Assembly: GCA_037176705.1 (NCBI GenBank) | Contig: CM073898.1 | Coordinates: 25,218,488 to 25,282,487, forward strand | Origin: Molossus alvarezi | Taxonomy: Eukaryota > Chordata > Mammalia > Chiroptera > Molossidae | DNA length: 64,000 nucleotides | Direction: 5' to 3' | Shown here: positions 45,331 to 57,099 of the stretch, piece after piece | Layout of the letters: each line of letters opens with the position of its first letter | How positions within the stretch are numbered: position 1 is the first letter of the stretch | The notes under the pieces: model-generated | Databases searched by the model: none | The model's input: only the letters and a program-made list of their open reading frames with translations | Told to the model about the DNA's origin: nothing | Made by a program: the position numbers and the translations under genes

Positions 45331-47838
45331 TTTGCTCAGCACGTTCCTCTGGCCAGAAGCTCCCACAGCCCTCCTGGCAGGTATGAATGAAGCCCTTACT
45401 GTGGGCCCCGGGAAGGGGAGCTGGGGGGCCGTTAGCACTCCTCCCCCTCAGAGGTGGTGTCTGGCCTTCTGTTCAGCTGAATTTGTTCTGTGGGACCTCC
45501 TGAAACTCCCTCCTGCCCAAGAGCCTCAGCATCCCCCTAGGAACAAAACTATCGTAATGACCTGTCCCACAAACCGCCATTAGCACTGCTTCGTCTGTGG
45601 TGTCCTAGAAGAAGCCCTGACTCCTCGATGTCCCGGGTATGTAGGTGGGGGGCACCGGCACATGTCACAGAATCTGAAAGAGAAACGACTCGGGGCCTGA
45701 AGAGACCCACTGGAAAAGTACAGTCATTTTTGTTGTAAATACTTTAAAAAAGGGATTCCCCAACTTTCCCTCTGCTTTAATTTTTCTGATTAGGATCACA
45801 GAAATCCCCACCCTCCTCGAGGTCAGAATGAGGTGGAAATTTCCATGGGGGTTTTGTTCTTCTCCGCAGAGTCCTTTATTGGGAACAACAGGTACTGACC
45901 CCACTGGTGGACCCTGGAGTGGGGAGGTCGTGAACTCAGCCTGAAGTGACCTCACTCTGCCACTTACGAAGGAGCAACTTGGGCAAGTGAGGCCCAAACC
46001 CTGGGAGCCTGGCCCAGGCTGACCACTCTGTGTAGCAAAAGGCTGGGGTGGGGCATGGGAGGAGGTCTCTGCCAATCATCACTCTGTTATTGCTGTAGTG
46101 GTTCTAATTCAAATTGTCCAGAGATGGTCATCACATGACCCCTAGAAGGGTCCCCTCCAGAGCAGGAGGACTGAAGGGGAGGGTGGCCACTGCCTTTGAG
46201 TGACTCCTTGGTGTTTGGTTAGCTGTTGGCAGGATTTCCACACTCAGCTGTAGCGTCGGTCGATGACCTCACTCATGTACAGCCAGAAGGACATCTTTGG
46301 CTCTGAATTTGGATGTCTTAACCCCAGACGTGAGCCGTGAATGGCACGCAGCAGTGACCAGATCTTGGTATTTGCTCCGATGGTGCGGAGACCTTTTTTC
46401 CTCGAATCAGGTCCCAAGCCAGACCTTGGACTCTGCTGCCCCAGCTTCAACTGTTGCTTCACGAGAGAGTCCTACCAGTCGTCCCGTGCGGCACAGCCCC
46501 ATCCTCGAGCCCTGCCGAGGATGCCAACACACAACCCACAAAGGCTGCAGGTTGAGAAAAGACTGAGCATTTGCTTTGTCCAGCTTGGCGGCCCTGAGGT
46601 AGGAAGCGCTATTTTCCTCAGGAGAGAATTCCTCTACCTCTCTCGACCTTGGAAATTTTTTTTTATTTTATTTGCGATATTTTCTGAGGCGAAGTCTACA
46701 TCAGGAATGATACTGTGATGATGACCCCATCATGTGGCTGGGCCCATGGGATCACAGGGGAGTCAAGCATCCTTCCCTTCAACGAACATTTGAACCAGCC
46801 TGGCACTGAAACAGCCAGCTAAGCCATGTGGAAGCTTCTCTCACGAAAACACAGCCCAGAGCCACAGAATTGATGGTTCGGCTCTGGTGGGCAGAGCCTG
46901 ATTAAGACAGAACCGAAGTACAGAACCAACTAAGGAACCTCAGCCCAAATAAGAACACCACCAAAGTGCATTTTTGTAAGTGTACAGGAAGAAGACCAAG
47001 ACGATGAATATTTCATTAGCAAATGATCTCCCCCTCTCCCATCCTTCACCCCTCCCCCAAATTTTTAATCCAGCCTAAGGGAGTGAGGGTGGGCGGGTTG
47101 CACTGGAGTGAGGTTATGGTCTGGGAAGTGAGAGGTCATGGGGAGGGGGGTGCTTCCTTACACTGCAGAGTGGTCTAAAGTAGGCCTTGGCCGCTGAGAG
47201 GCAGCTCTCGGGGAGGGATGAGAATTCTCTGGAGGAGCTGAGCCTGATGCTGGCACCTGGAGGGGAAGAGATGGAGAAATCCAGAAATCTCACGCCAGGG
47301 AGCTGAGACTGTTGGAGCCTAGGGGAGAGCGATATTGTAGTGAATCAAAGGGTAGACAAGGAGCCTGAGAAGAAAATGCTCTTGCCTCATCCGGGAAGTT
47401 AGGGACACAGCAACAACAGGTTCCACAGAGAAGGGCATGTGTTCTTGGGTTTCAAGGTCTGCTTTAGAAGACACTGGACTCAGAGTCGGGGTTGGGGGAG
47501 TAGAGAGGAGCAGGAAACTGGAAGGGTTTCTATTTCCAGTGTGTGTTTGGTTAACACCAGCTGAGCCGCTAACCTCCAAAGCCCATGGTCTGACACGTGC
47601 TGCTGTTCGTCCGCACTTGGCTGTACACCAAGAGGGTGGATGTGGGAGCCAAGGAGAGGAAAGGTATGCATCCCAGGGCACCCCTTTCGGAAAAGCCATT
47701 TCTCCCGGACCTTGGTTGCTTCTGGAGCAGGGTGACCTACCACACAAAGGGACAGTGGAACGTGTCCAGAGGTCTTCTATTTGTGACTGCTCGGAGACCA
47801 GGATTTCACACAGTACCTTTTGTGTCTGTTTGGGGTGT
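45331..47838. other. No gene recognised
   Basis: 2.5 kb unassigned. A 72-codon minus frame at 46244-46462 has protein-like wording (see findings). The 203-codon minus frame at 47319-47930 runs through low-complexity TTTG sequence and is not gene-like. Confidence 0.4.
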
Positions 47839-47857
47839 GTTTGTTTGTTTGTTTGTT
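47839..47857. repeat. (TTTG)n microsatellite
   Basis: About five GTTT units followed by a T-rich run. Confidence 0.85.
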
Positions 47858-47918
47858 CTTTTTTCTTTTTATTTCTCTCTAAATAAGTTTCTTTAACTGT
47901 TAAAAACCAACAAACAAC

Positions 47919-48093
47919 AGTAGTTCTCAAAGCAGGGTCCCGGGACCAGCAGCAATAGCATCCCCCGGGAACTTAGAAATGCAAATGCTCTACCTGACCC
48001 CAGACTAAAGCCACGGAAGCTTTAGGAGTGGAGCCAGCAACCTGCACATGAACGAGCCCTTCTGGCGCTGAAGCAAGCTTGTCTGAGAGCCAC
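47919..48093. repeat. MER5-type hAT relic
   Basis: AGTAGTTCTCAAAGCAGGGT, GGACCAGCAGCAATAGCATC, AACTTAGAAATGCAAATGCT and CTGCACATGAACGAGCCCTT fit MER5A/B from end to end. Confidence 0.8.
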
Positions 48094-49069
48094 GCGGGGT
48101 TGGCAGAATTGCAGGCCCACTGAACTGTGAACGTGCTAAATGTTTCACCCCTCTGCTCTTTATCGATCGAGGTTAGGCTTTTGCATTTAAACATTCTTTG
48201 CAGGAACGTACAGGGTGTCTGTGACATATAGCTCAATGTTTCCAGGGTTATTATGCACATTATTGGGTCAACTAGTTTAACCTTGGGGCTGAGGAGGAGG
48301 GAGAACAGGGCCAGAATGTAATTTGATCTACTCCATCCTCCTTTTTTCTACACTGGGGGAAACACAACAAAGTAAACAAAGAGATGTCGGCCGGTGGCTG
48401 GCTGCAGGCTGCATTTGGCTCCCTCTGAGCTGCCTGAATCTGGATGGCAACTGAGAAGTGTCCTGAAGAGCAGGTGCTGGTCCTCCCCTTTGGAAGCGAG
48501 AGCTCGGAGGACGGCATGTGACAGGGGAGGAACAGCTCAGACTACTCACATGCTTCCCCATTTCCTTTTCCTTTTTCAAGTTCAATTATTCTAGCATTTC
48601 TCAACACTGCTTCCCACCCCACCCTCAAGGCAAATGAAATGGTTTATCCCTGGAGACTCAGTGACACCCTCGGTGGCTCTTCAGCCCCACTCCCGCCCCT
48701 CCCCTCCCCCTGCCAAAACATTCCAAGACAGCGTCGACTCCTTCCTGCCTGGCTCACGCTGTCAGCAAGATATGGGAGGCCAAAGACAGGCATCTGTCTG
48801 GGAGTCCAAGATCTGTGCTGTCCCCAAAGCTCTGGCAGGTGAAGATGAGGAGGCCACCCGGGCTTTTGCGTAACGCCTGGAGGCAGCTAATGGGGGTGGA
48901 GAGAAAAGGTTTGTTATGTAAGCAAAGCATGTGGGCTTGAGCAGGGCTCTTCACCTGTGGCTAAATAGCGCGCTGCCTGTCAGGGGGAAAATCCGCCTGC
49001 CCTGCACGCTCGCCTCGTTGTCAGAGTGAAGACAGGCTCGGTCTGGAAGGGTTCAGTTCACGTGAACAA
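48094..49069. other. No gene recognised
   Basis: Unassigned; the open frames near 48328-48873 on both strands have no exon support. Confidence 0.4.
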
Positions 49070-49350
49070 AAACACGTATTGAACCATGTACTCTACTAGG
49101 TGCTGGGGTTACTGAAATAAATAAACCAGGGTCCCTGTTCACAAGGAGTTCGTGGTCAAGAAGAGGGACACAGGCCAGTAAACAGTCCTTTACAATCCAC
49201 ATGATGCATAAAATGAAAATATCTCCAGGATATGCAAAAGAAGTCCTACAGAAGAAGGGCTCTGAAAGTTGAGTCAGGCCGACAGAGTGGTTTCTTCCAG
49301 AAGGGAGCTCCAGGCAGAGAGAACAATATCTGCAAAGGCTGGAGGCTTCT
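49070..49350 (-). repeat. L2 LINE relic
   Basis: ACTCTACTAGGTGCTGGGGT, TCCCTGTTCACAAGGAGTTC, GACACAGGCCAGTAAACAG, then GGAGCTCCAGGCAGAGAGAA and CTGCAAAGGCTGGAGGC: an extended antisense L2 match. Confidence 0.8.
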
Positions 49351-49801
49351 CTAATCCTGAAACATAAAATTAAGCTACAGTTCAGGTGTCAGGAGCAGAC
49401 AGGAAGCCCGCCTCCTTGTGATGGGGTAAGATCTGAGTAGGAGAGCCAGGAAGAAGAGCGTGGGTCAGAACAGGTCAGGGCTGAATGGACAGGGGAGGGT
49501 GGGGAGACAGGAGGTCGGGGAGATTGCCTGGACAGCCAGCGAGCATGGAGGCCTTTACGGGCCGGGGGGAGCCTGCCTGGGGGAGCTGGCCCGGCCTAGG
49601 CGACGGGCACGCTGCTGCTGGCTGTGCGCAGGCCCACACGTTCCTGCTAGTCAGAGAGGTGCTGCTCTGTTTGAGGAAGGAGTGGAACCTGGAGCCCTGG
49701 GCATTTTAAAGCCCCTTTATATGGCCTTCTGAGTCTGGGAGGGCATGACCCTAGACGAAGGAGAGAATCCAGGAATGCAGATCTCAAAGCTGCCCGTTTG
49801 T
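49351..49801. other. No gene recognised
   Basis: Possibly further decayed L2; GC-rich around 49560-49620. Confidence 0.4.
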
Positions 49802-49817
49802 ACACAAGAGGTTTTCT

Positions 49818-50060
49818 GGCTTTTCCTCTTTTTTTAAAATCCTCACCCAAAGACATTTTCCTATTTATCTTCAGATGCAGTGGGAGGGAGAGAGAGAGAA
49901 ACATCGATGTGAGGAAGACACATCAATTGGTTGCCTCCCGCACCACCCTGGTTGGGGACCAAACCGTAACCGAGGTACGAGCCCTTGACCGGAATGGAAC
50001 CTGAGACTCTTAGGTCCTCCGGCCAACGCTCTATCTAACCACAGAGCAAACAGGCCAGGA
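49818..50060 (-). repeat. VES SINE, subtype B (diverged)
   Basis: TTTTTTTAAAATCCTCACCC at the left, GAGAAACATCGATGTGAGGA body, ACGCTCTATCTAACCACAG and CAAACAGGCCAGGA at the head. The TSD CACAAGAGGTTTTCT is perfect over 15 bases (49803-49817, 50062-50076). Confidence 0.97.
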
Positions 50061-50076
50061 CCACAAGAGGTTTTCT

Positions 50077-50509
50077 AAGAGCCTGGGGGCGGAGGAAGGC
50101 ACGTGTAGAGGGTTCACAGAACAGAAAAGAATTCACCAGAGCTGTGTGTTCTGTGTCTCTGCCTATAAAGAGATGTTCCCTCAAATGTCGGGCTCTGCCC
50201 TTGGCAACCTTTCCAGAGTCCCGCTCTGTGGGTCATCCCGGCCCGGCCCGCGACTTCAGTTACCACGCGCAACCTCCGTCTCCAGGCCAGCGTCGCTTCT
50301 GGCAGACAACTGCTCACTGGATCCCTTCACCCTTGAGCCCACACAGACACTCAGACCTAACAAGTCCACAGCGGAATATGTCATCACCACCCGTCCTCCC
50401 ACAAGCCCTCTCCGCTGACCCCTCGCCTGACCCAGAAATCCCGTGAGGCCCCTCTCTCGCCTCCCTTCTCTAACCAAACTATGTACTGAATCACTCGAGA
50501 ATCTAGTCA
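50077..50509. other. No gene recognised
   Basis: Unassigned; 50210-50300 is CpG-containing and GC-rich. Overlapping open frames on both strands are unsupported. Confidence 0.4.
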
Positions 50510-50930
50510 GTTTATGCTCGTTTTCTACTGCTGCTGTCACAGATTACCACAAACATAGAGGCCTACAATGACACAATGTATCACCTCGCCGTCCTGGAGG
50601 TCAAACGCCTAAATGGGTTTCACTGGGTCACAATCAAGGTCATCTGGGCTGCATTCCTTCCCGAGGCTGCCTACATTCCTTGGCTTTTGGTCCCTCCCTC
50701 CAGCTTGATAGCACCTTCATATTTCCCTCTGACTTTGAACTTTGCCTTCTTCTTCCATCTTTTAAGGATTCCTTGTGCCCACCCAGACAATCCAGGTTAA
50801 TCTCCCCAATCTCAGCATCCTTCATCGAATCACACCTACAAAGTCCCTTTCCTGGGATTAGGAAATGACCTTTATTTTCTGCCGTTTGAGGGATTATTCT
50901 GTCTACCACCCACCTCTTCTCATCCCAATA
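50510..50930 (+). repeat. Interspersed repeat, family unassigned
   Basis: TGCTGTCACAGATTACCACA, GTCCTGGAGGTCAAACGCCT, GGGTTTCACTGGGTCACAAT, CAAGGTCATCTGGGCTGC and ATTCCTTGGCTTTTGGTCCC are the ordered words of a common mammalian repeat whose family name I cannot fix with certainty. Confidence 0.6.
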
Positions 50931-51007
50931 CCACCGTCACCAGCGGTGGTGTCATCTGGAGTCACCAATACATTGCCAGTGCATAGAAGAATCGTGAAAT
51001 ATTTAAT

Positions 51008-51155
51008 AAGGGGGGGGAAGAAAAGAGGGAGAGAAGAAGGAGGAGAGAAAGAAAAGGGAAGGGAAGGGAAGGGAAGGGAAGGGAAGGGAAGGGAAGGGAA
51101 GGGAAGGGAAGGGAAGGGAAGGGAAGGGAAGGGAAGGGAAGGGAAGGGGAGGAGA
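51008..51155. repeat. 148-bp pure purine tract with (GGGAA)18
   Basis: No pyrimidine occurs from 51008 to 51155. The core 51056-51145 is 18 exact GGGAA units. The flanks are GA-rich. Prone to slippage and able to form triplex or quadruplex structures. Confidence 0.97.
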
Positions 51156-51179
51156 CTCCTCCAATAGACTCCTTAAAGG

Positions 51180-51640
51180 ATGCTTTCATTCCCTGTCTCT
51201 CACCTAGTTTCCCGGACCCCAGTATTTCCTCTTCCAAACCCCTTGACTGTGCTATTTCCCTTTGCCCTTGCTCGTTGCCACAAAGCTTTTCTGAGCTATT
51301 TCTTTTGCCTGGAAGCATCTCTCAGTACCATCATAAATAACAGTCACCCTCATTCCACGCCAAACCCTGCACAGAGTGCCTGGCTAGGTCCTGATTTCCC
51401 TGCCCGGTGGAGCTGTCACCCCCCAGGGAGCCTTCTCTGACTTCCAGGTTAGGGGGATCAGCTGCAGCGAGCACATGGAGCCCGGCTCTGATCTGCCCGT
51501 CATTCTTCTGTGACCGCCTGTTCACTGGTCTGTCTTCTCCTCTGAGCTTTACGTGCTTTGAGGACAAGGTCGGAATCTTGTTCCCTGTTGTCCCCAAGGA
51601 GGTTGTAAGGCTCGATAAATATTTTCTGAATAAAATTTTA
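51180..51640 (+). repeat. L2 LINE 3'-end relic
   Basis: CCTTTGCCCTTGCTCGTTGC, TTTTGCCTGGAAGCATCTC, CAGGGAGCCTTCTCTGAC, CTTTACGTGCTTTGAGGACA and GGCTCGATAAATATTTTCTG follow sense L2 to its terminus. Confidence 0.75.
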
Positions 51641-52209
51641 AAATAAAAGTATTCTCCCTTTGATTGAAAACTCTAGGTGCCAGACCTGATCCGTCCACTA
51701 AATGTGCAGCCAGAACCCAGGCCTTGCTCCTTCTCAGGGCTTATCGCCTATTGTTGACTTAATTGAAGGGTGTGGTGACAAAGCCAGCAGAGGGACGCTT
51801 TCCTGCGGGAAGCAAGGGGCCAGTAAACAGTGCAGGGAGGCATCTGGGGACAAGGTCCAGGCAGAGAGTCCTTGGCAGGCTTTCCAAAGCCAGGATCCAG
51901 AAAAGAGGTTTCCCCTCTTGGGCCACATCGACGAGGCTGGACCCTGCTGTCTGTAATTTCATCACTGGCCAGAACTGGATTCCTGAGACATAATGAGAAT
52001 TCCAGGACGGCCCAGAGGCGACAGCTGGACCGTCAGCCTTATGCTAGACAGAGGCAGGGCCAGCGTGGCAGCTCCCCAGCAGGGGTGTGCACGGGGGCCC
52101 CACAGCCTCCCACACCTCTCTCTTCTTGCCCCACAGAAGCCGCCTTCCCATCTCCCCGTCCCGCCCCCACGTGTGCTTCCAGCTGCCAGGCCCACTCAAG
52201 GCAGACATT
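51641..52209. other. No gene recognised
   Basis: Unassigned. The 241-codon frame that starts at 51830 continues into the SINE and is not a gene. Confidence 0.45.
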
Positions 52210-52222
52210 AAAGGGGACCACC

Positions 52223-52385
52223 GCCCTGGCCGGTTTGGCTCAGCGGTTAGAGCGTCGGCCTGTAGGCCAGAGAGACCCGGGTTCGGTTCCCGCTAAGGGC
52301 ACGTACCTCGGTTGCAGTTTGTCCCCGGCCCTGGTTGGGTTGTGTGGGTGGCAGCCACTCGATGTGTCCCTTTCACGTCGGTGTT

Positions 52386-52423
<38 letters not shown>

Positions 52424-52484
52424 CCCCTCCCACTCTATCTGAACAAAAATGGAAAAATGTCCTCAGGTGAGGATAAAAAAAAAA
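52223..52484 (+). repeat. VES SINE, subtype B
   Basis: GCCCTGGCCGGTTTGGCTCA head, CCCGGGTTCGGTTCCCGCT B-box region, CACTCGATGTGTCCCTTTCA body, long TC run and a CCTCAGGTGAGGATAAAA tail. TSD AAAGGGGACCACC (52210-52222) and AAAGGGAACCACC (52485-52497), 12/13. Confidence 0.98.
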
Positions 52485-52497
52485 AAAGGGAACCACC

Positions 52498-53879
52498 AAA
52501 TTCTAGCAACTTCAACAGTTGTTCAGACAAAGGAAAATTTATTTATAATAAGTGAAAGATTTACAAAATCTGAATTTGTCTCCTTCAGGACAAATCGTAT
52601 CAAAAGAGTACTCGTCAGCTTGCCTGTAGAGCAGGTCACTCATCTTGTTTTCTTGTTCTCATAACTGTTCTGGCCCTTTGCTTTTTCTCTCGTCTTGTCT
52701 GGTCACACAGAAACCCCCGCTTGGACTTGATCGGAGTCACATCGAGTTTATAGATTAATTTGGGAAGAATTAAAATGACAGTGAATCTTCATTTCATGAA
52801 TCCACCTTACCTAGTAAAGAATACCTAAATCAGGGAAGATTTGTCATATTCTTCATTAAAATCACGCATGTATCCCATTAGGCTAATTTCTGGTCCCTTA
52901 TAGCTTTTGTCTCATAGATGTTAGCTTTACAAGTTCTTGTTTTCTAATGGTTATTAGTCATAAAAATACAAATTGATTTTTGTTTAATGATCTATTTAGC
53001 AACCTTGATGTATTCTCTTATAAACTGTATGAAGCTCTTCTTTTTCACATCTTAGAAAATCTGGATCCTTCTGTACTTGAAGAAAACCCATCAGCCGATG
53101 CTTATCCTTGGTTACCCAAGCAGTCTAAGCAGGGGAGAGGCCATTTGCTGACTCCCCTGGCTAAACAGCAACGCCCCCTTCTGGAGACCTACCAGCAAGA
53201 CAGAACTCTCCAGGGAGATAGCTGTTGTGCTCGTTTAGATCAAACAAGGATCTGGACAGAGTGGCCTAGCCTGAGGTCAGCTTTACTGTTACAAAACAGA
53301 ATGATCCCCAGGCACAGGCTCAGAGCCAGCTGGGTCAGACAAGGGGCTGCCTGGGTGACCTGATTAGAGGATGTCGTTTCTTGATTGGCCACACCCACGC
53401 TGTCCTTCCACCCACCCCCCCCCTGTGAAAAGGCCTTGGGGACGTCAGAAAGCAGGCCAGAAGGAGGAGGCAGCTCTGCATTGAGAAAGGGAGTTAGAGT
53501 GAAGCCTGCCCCTTGCCCACCCTCACCCCTGCTAAGCTCTCAAGTTGTTCCCCTACCAGGTCCCCCCGTGAAGTGTCCATCTGGTCTGACTGCTGGAGGG
53601 CAATTGGGAAGCTCCAAGTACCCTGTGTGAGGCCAGGAAATTTTGTCCTGTGGACCACTGGCTTTGGAGAAAGAGAAAGAGAGGATAAAGAGGGATGTCC
53701 ATTTAGTGGACAGGCCTCTCATCGGCCTTCAACTGCCTCCACAAAACAGTCCTAAGGCGAGGTGACCTCTCCAGAGATTCCATGATCTCTTCTGTCATTT
53801 CTCTGTGGCTCACTTGGGGGTCCTGATGTCTTAGTGTGCAGGCTTAGGTTCTCTCTCCATATCCATCAGAGCCGTGAGC
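52498..53879. other. No gene recognised
   Basis: Unassigned. The longest plus frame (52980-53363, 127 codons) runs through ordinary sequence without acceptor, donor or domain. Confidence 0.4.
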
Positions 53880-54085
53880 CAGTGGGGTGCAGTGAAAAAT
53901 GAATGTGCTTTGGGACCCTCAGACCTGAGTTCAAATCCCCGTGTGATCGCAGGCATGGTGTACTCAACTCTCCCGAGCTCTGGTTTCTCCCTCTGTCTAA
54001 GAAGAAGAAAATACCTTCCTCCTGGGATTGTTGAGGGGATTAAATCTGGCCACCAGGCCAGAGTGGATGCCCGATAAAGTTCCTT
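53880..54085 (+). repeat. MIR SINE
   Basis: CAGACCTGAGTTCAAATCCC, GAGCTCTGGTTTCTCCCTCT, ATACCTTCCTCCTGGGATTG, TTGAGGGGATTAAATCTGG: clear sense MIR. Confidence 0.87.
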
Positions 54086-54189
54086 GAGTTCTTGGGAGGT
54101 TTGTGGGGAAATCACTGAATCACTTCTTTCGTGTAACGGAGTGTCGAGTTTTTGCCGATCTCACTTCTTTTCCGGGGAACCAAGAATAA

Positions 54190-54360
54190 TGAGTTCTGTT
54201 GAAATGAGCAGCCACTAAGCTCAGTGCTGTGTGCCTGAGTGCAGCTGATGGGCATAGTTAACACATTTTATTCTTACAACTACTCTGTGAGGTCAATAGA
54301 GTAGATATCACGGTCAGGCTACAAATGAAGAAACAGAGGTCCAGAGAAGTCGGGTGCAGG
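54190..54360 (-). repeat. MIR SINE
   Basis: CTACTCTGTGAGGTCAATAG, ACAAATGAAGAAACAGAGGT and CCAGAGAAGTCGGGTG are antisense MIR. Confidence 0.75.
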
Positions 54361-54391
54361 ATGGAAGAGCAGAGATAAGAAGCTGCATCCT

Positions 54392-54585
54392 GCCCTGGCC
54401 GGTGGTTTGGTCGGTTGGAGCACCGTCCCGCACACCAAAAAGTTTGCGGGTTCAATTTTCGGTCAGGGCATGTACAGGAGGCAATCGATTGATGTTAGGA
54501 CGTTTCTCTCTCACTTCAAACATCAATGTTTCTCTCTCTCTAAATCAATAAGCATATCCTCAGGTGAGGATCCAACAACCAAAAA
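54392..54585 (+). repeat. VES SINE, subtype C
   Basis: GCCCTGGCCGGTGGTTTGGT head, GTTGGAGCACCGTCCCGCAC arm, ATCAATGTTTCTCTCTCTC body and an ATATCCTCAGGTGAGGATCC tail. TSD AAGAAGCTGCATCCT (54377-54391) and AAGAAACTGTATCCT (54586-54600), 13/15. Confidence 0.96.
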
Positions 54586-54600
54586 AAGAAACTGTATCCT

Positions 54601-55814
54601 TCCTGGGAGCCTTTGCTGACCCCAACCCCACCTGGTCATTTCCCATCTCCCGTCCAGACAACACAGACCCAGACCTGGGGTAACCTGAGTTTTTAACTGA
54701 GCTCCAGGGCAGTCATGACCTCTTCTTTCAGAGGACAAATTAAGTATTTCAATTGTCAGGAGCAACAGTGCACTGACTCTCGTGACCCCTTCAGTCTCTA
54801 GTGTTTTCCTGCTAACAAGAAAGGACTGAAAAGCTATTGTTTTTCTCGTTCTTGCTTTTCACAGGAACTGCTATTCTGTGTAACATCTCCACGATCTGCC
54901 AAGTGCAAGCAGAAAAAGGCAGAGAGAAAGGAAAGGTGAATGGGAAGAAAAGAGAGGCTATTTATAGAAATCAGCACATCATTATTTAAACAGAAAAGGA
55001 TTGTTCTTATATATTGATTGTATTATAATGTTCTGCACAGTGTATGGATGCCTCCACTCATTTGTAAGGTTCTGGAGAGGAAAGTGTATCTGTCTGATTT
55101 TAATCTTCGACAGTATCTGGCCTGGAATCTGACACACAAGCAACTAGCCTGTAGAAGGAGGGAATTGGTGGTCCATCTTTCCAGAGGTCCTCTCCTCTGG
55201 TTTTCGTTGTGTCTGACATTAGCACCATGACCGTCTCCACCACTTAGAGCTACTTCCTTTAACTAGGTTAACCCAGTCCTGCCCATTGTCCACAGAGCAG
55301 ACTGGAATACCACGGAAGGGGCTAGTTAAATGGAGGGAAGAGCCATCGCATGGGACTGTCATTTCTGTGAGAGACCCTAATGGAAACATGCTCCTGGGTC
55401 GTGGAGCATGGCTCTGGCTCCTGTAGGAAGAGGAGAAATCGTCCCACAAGGAGGATCCCCAAGAAGGCAGACTGCTGTCAGGACGGGTTTGACTTGGGTC
55501 TGGTTCCACGCGTCAGCCTGGGCCACAAGGCAGAGCAACACTAAGTGTCTCCAGTGTGAGCCTCCTGATGACCTTAATCTTGTTCCTCGATCTCCATCAA
55601 CATTGGACTGGACTACGACGAACCTCTGCGGAGCCTAAAATGCTATTTAAAGCAGAAGACACCCAGAGCCTCATTCCATCAGGCCAAGTCCAGAGGCTAC
55701 TGATGTCTTTGTTTCTTATTTGTATGTTTCCTTTACTGTTTGATCACTGGTTTATTCAGTCACGCGATCATTCACATATTTATCCCTACTTTGTTACAAA
55801 ATGATTTAAGGTAA
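54601..55814. other. No gene recognised
   Basis: Mostly unassigned. 55105-55150 (CAGTATCTGGCCTGGAATCT) faintly recalls a sense L2 end. Confidence 0.4.
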
Positions 55815-55980
55815 AGCCAGCAGCATCAGCTATCAACCATCTGGGGACTTATTTGAAATGCAAATTCCCCAACCTCTCGCCCCCGGCCAACTGGGTCAGA
55901 CATCCTGGGCACGAGGCCCACAGTCTGTGCTAACAAGCTTTAGGGGCACTTGTGACGCATGCTCCAGTTTGAGAACATCT
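55815..55980. repeat. MER5A hAT relic
   Basis: GCATCAGCTATCAACCATCT, TTTGAAATGCAAATTCCCCA, CTAACAAGCTTTAGGGGCAC and ATGCTCCAGTTTGAGAACAT fit MER5A. Confidence 0.8.
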
Positions 55981-56024
55981 TCTCTAGGACGATTCTGGCC
56001 CATTAGGCTCACGGGAGGGAGCCC

Positions 56025-56195
56025 AGCTTGGTGGTTAAACATGTGGGCTTTTGAGGCTGCTTAATTTAAACACCAGTTCTGTCTCTTTCTAACAGGCAGT
56101 CGACTCAACCTTTTTGAGCCTCAGTTTCCCCATCTATAAATAGACTAATAATAGTGGCTCTCTTAAAGGGTCATGAGTAGCAAATACAGTGAGGG
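56025..56195 (+). repeat. MIR SINE
   Basis: GGTGGTTAAACATGTGGGCT, TCGACTCAACCTTTTTGAGC, CTCAGTTTCCCCATCTATAA and ACTAATAATAGTGGCTCTC in sense order. Confidence 0.88.
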
Positions 56196-56548
56196 TATTT
56201 TACAGCTGGTATTTCGCCAGGCTTCATCAGCTGGTGTGGCCACACTGATCACAAGAAGCATGTAGTAGTGGGAACCATTATGGTCCTAAAAACCTCCTCT
56301 TGGCGGAAATCAGTTCCCGCCTAATTTATCTCTTGGTCAAGAGAATGGCTGTATCCTTGCAGACCACCCCTGTGATGACAAGTCCTGTTCCTGACTTACT
56401 TAAAAACCAGATCACACACCAATAAGAGCTCTTTCTGGCCCACTGATGAATGAGAGGCAGGTTAGACTAAGAACCTACTCCTGGAATGGTGGGGCCCCGC
56501 AGCCCTCATGGGCCAGTGGGCGTCTGAGCCTCCCCTTTGGCTCAGTTT
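56196..56548. other. No gene recognised
   Basis: Unassigned spacer. Confidence 0.4.
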
Positions 56549-56564
56549 AAACTCAGCTGGACTT

Positions 56565-56796
56565 GCCCTGGCCGGTTTGGCTCAGCGGTTAGAGTGTCAG
56601 CCTGCGGTCCACAGAGACCCGGGTTCGGTTCCCGCTAAGGGCACGTACTTCGGTTGCAGTTTGTCCCTGGCCCTGGTTGGTCATGCGGGTGGCAGCCACT
56701 CGATGTGTTCCTTCACGTCAATGTTTCTCTCTCTCTCTCCCTCCCATTCTATCTGTACAAAAAATGGAAAAATGTCCTCAGGTAAGGATAAAAAAA

Positions 56797-56825
<29 letters not shown>
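56565..56825 (+). repeat. VES SINE, subtype B, young-looking
   Basis: GCCCTGGCCGGTTTGGCTCA head, GGGTTCGGTTCCCGCTAAGG, CCACTCGATGTGTTCCTTCA body, CCTCAGGTAAGGATAAA, then a long (AAAT)n tail. The TSD AAACTCAGCTGGACTT is identical over 16 bases (56549-56564, 56826-56841). Confidence 0.99.
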
Positions 56826-56827
<2 letters not shown>

Positions 56828-56841
56828 ACTCAGCTGGACTT

Positions 56842-57099
56842 AATCCCAGGTGCACCTTGTGTCCGCAGCCCCTCAGCTGTGCTAAGCAAAGCCCTTCTGA
56901 GATTCTATCTGCATCTCTTGCTGTTCCCTCTTCCCCACCTAACTCACATCTCCAGGCAGAACAAGGTAAGTTGATTAGATAAAAGACAAGATTGACAAGA
57001 GTTTTATTTTCTGTGGCAGACCCCCCGCGAAGGGGCAGGTGGCATTCCAGCTAGAGCAGGCGATAGACTATTAACTGGTTAATAGGTTACCCTCCACCA
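56842..57099. other. No gene recognised
   Basis: Unassigned spacer. Confidence 0.4.

Noticed and set aside
47319..47930. 203-codon minus-strand frame
   Set aside because: It begins in a TTTG/T-rich low-complexity stretch and shows no domain, splice site or codon bias.
50865..51167. Frame encoding a KGREG repeat peptide, and its reverse with LPFPS repeats
   Set aside because: It is only the (GGGAA)n satellite, whose 5-base unit stays open in several frames.
51830..52555. The longest open frame in the window (241 codons, plus strand)
   Set aside because: Its second half is a translated VES SINE and TC run; there is no start context, exon signal or domain.
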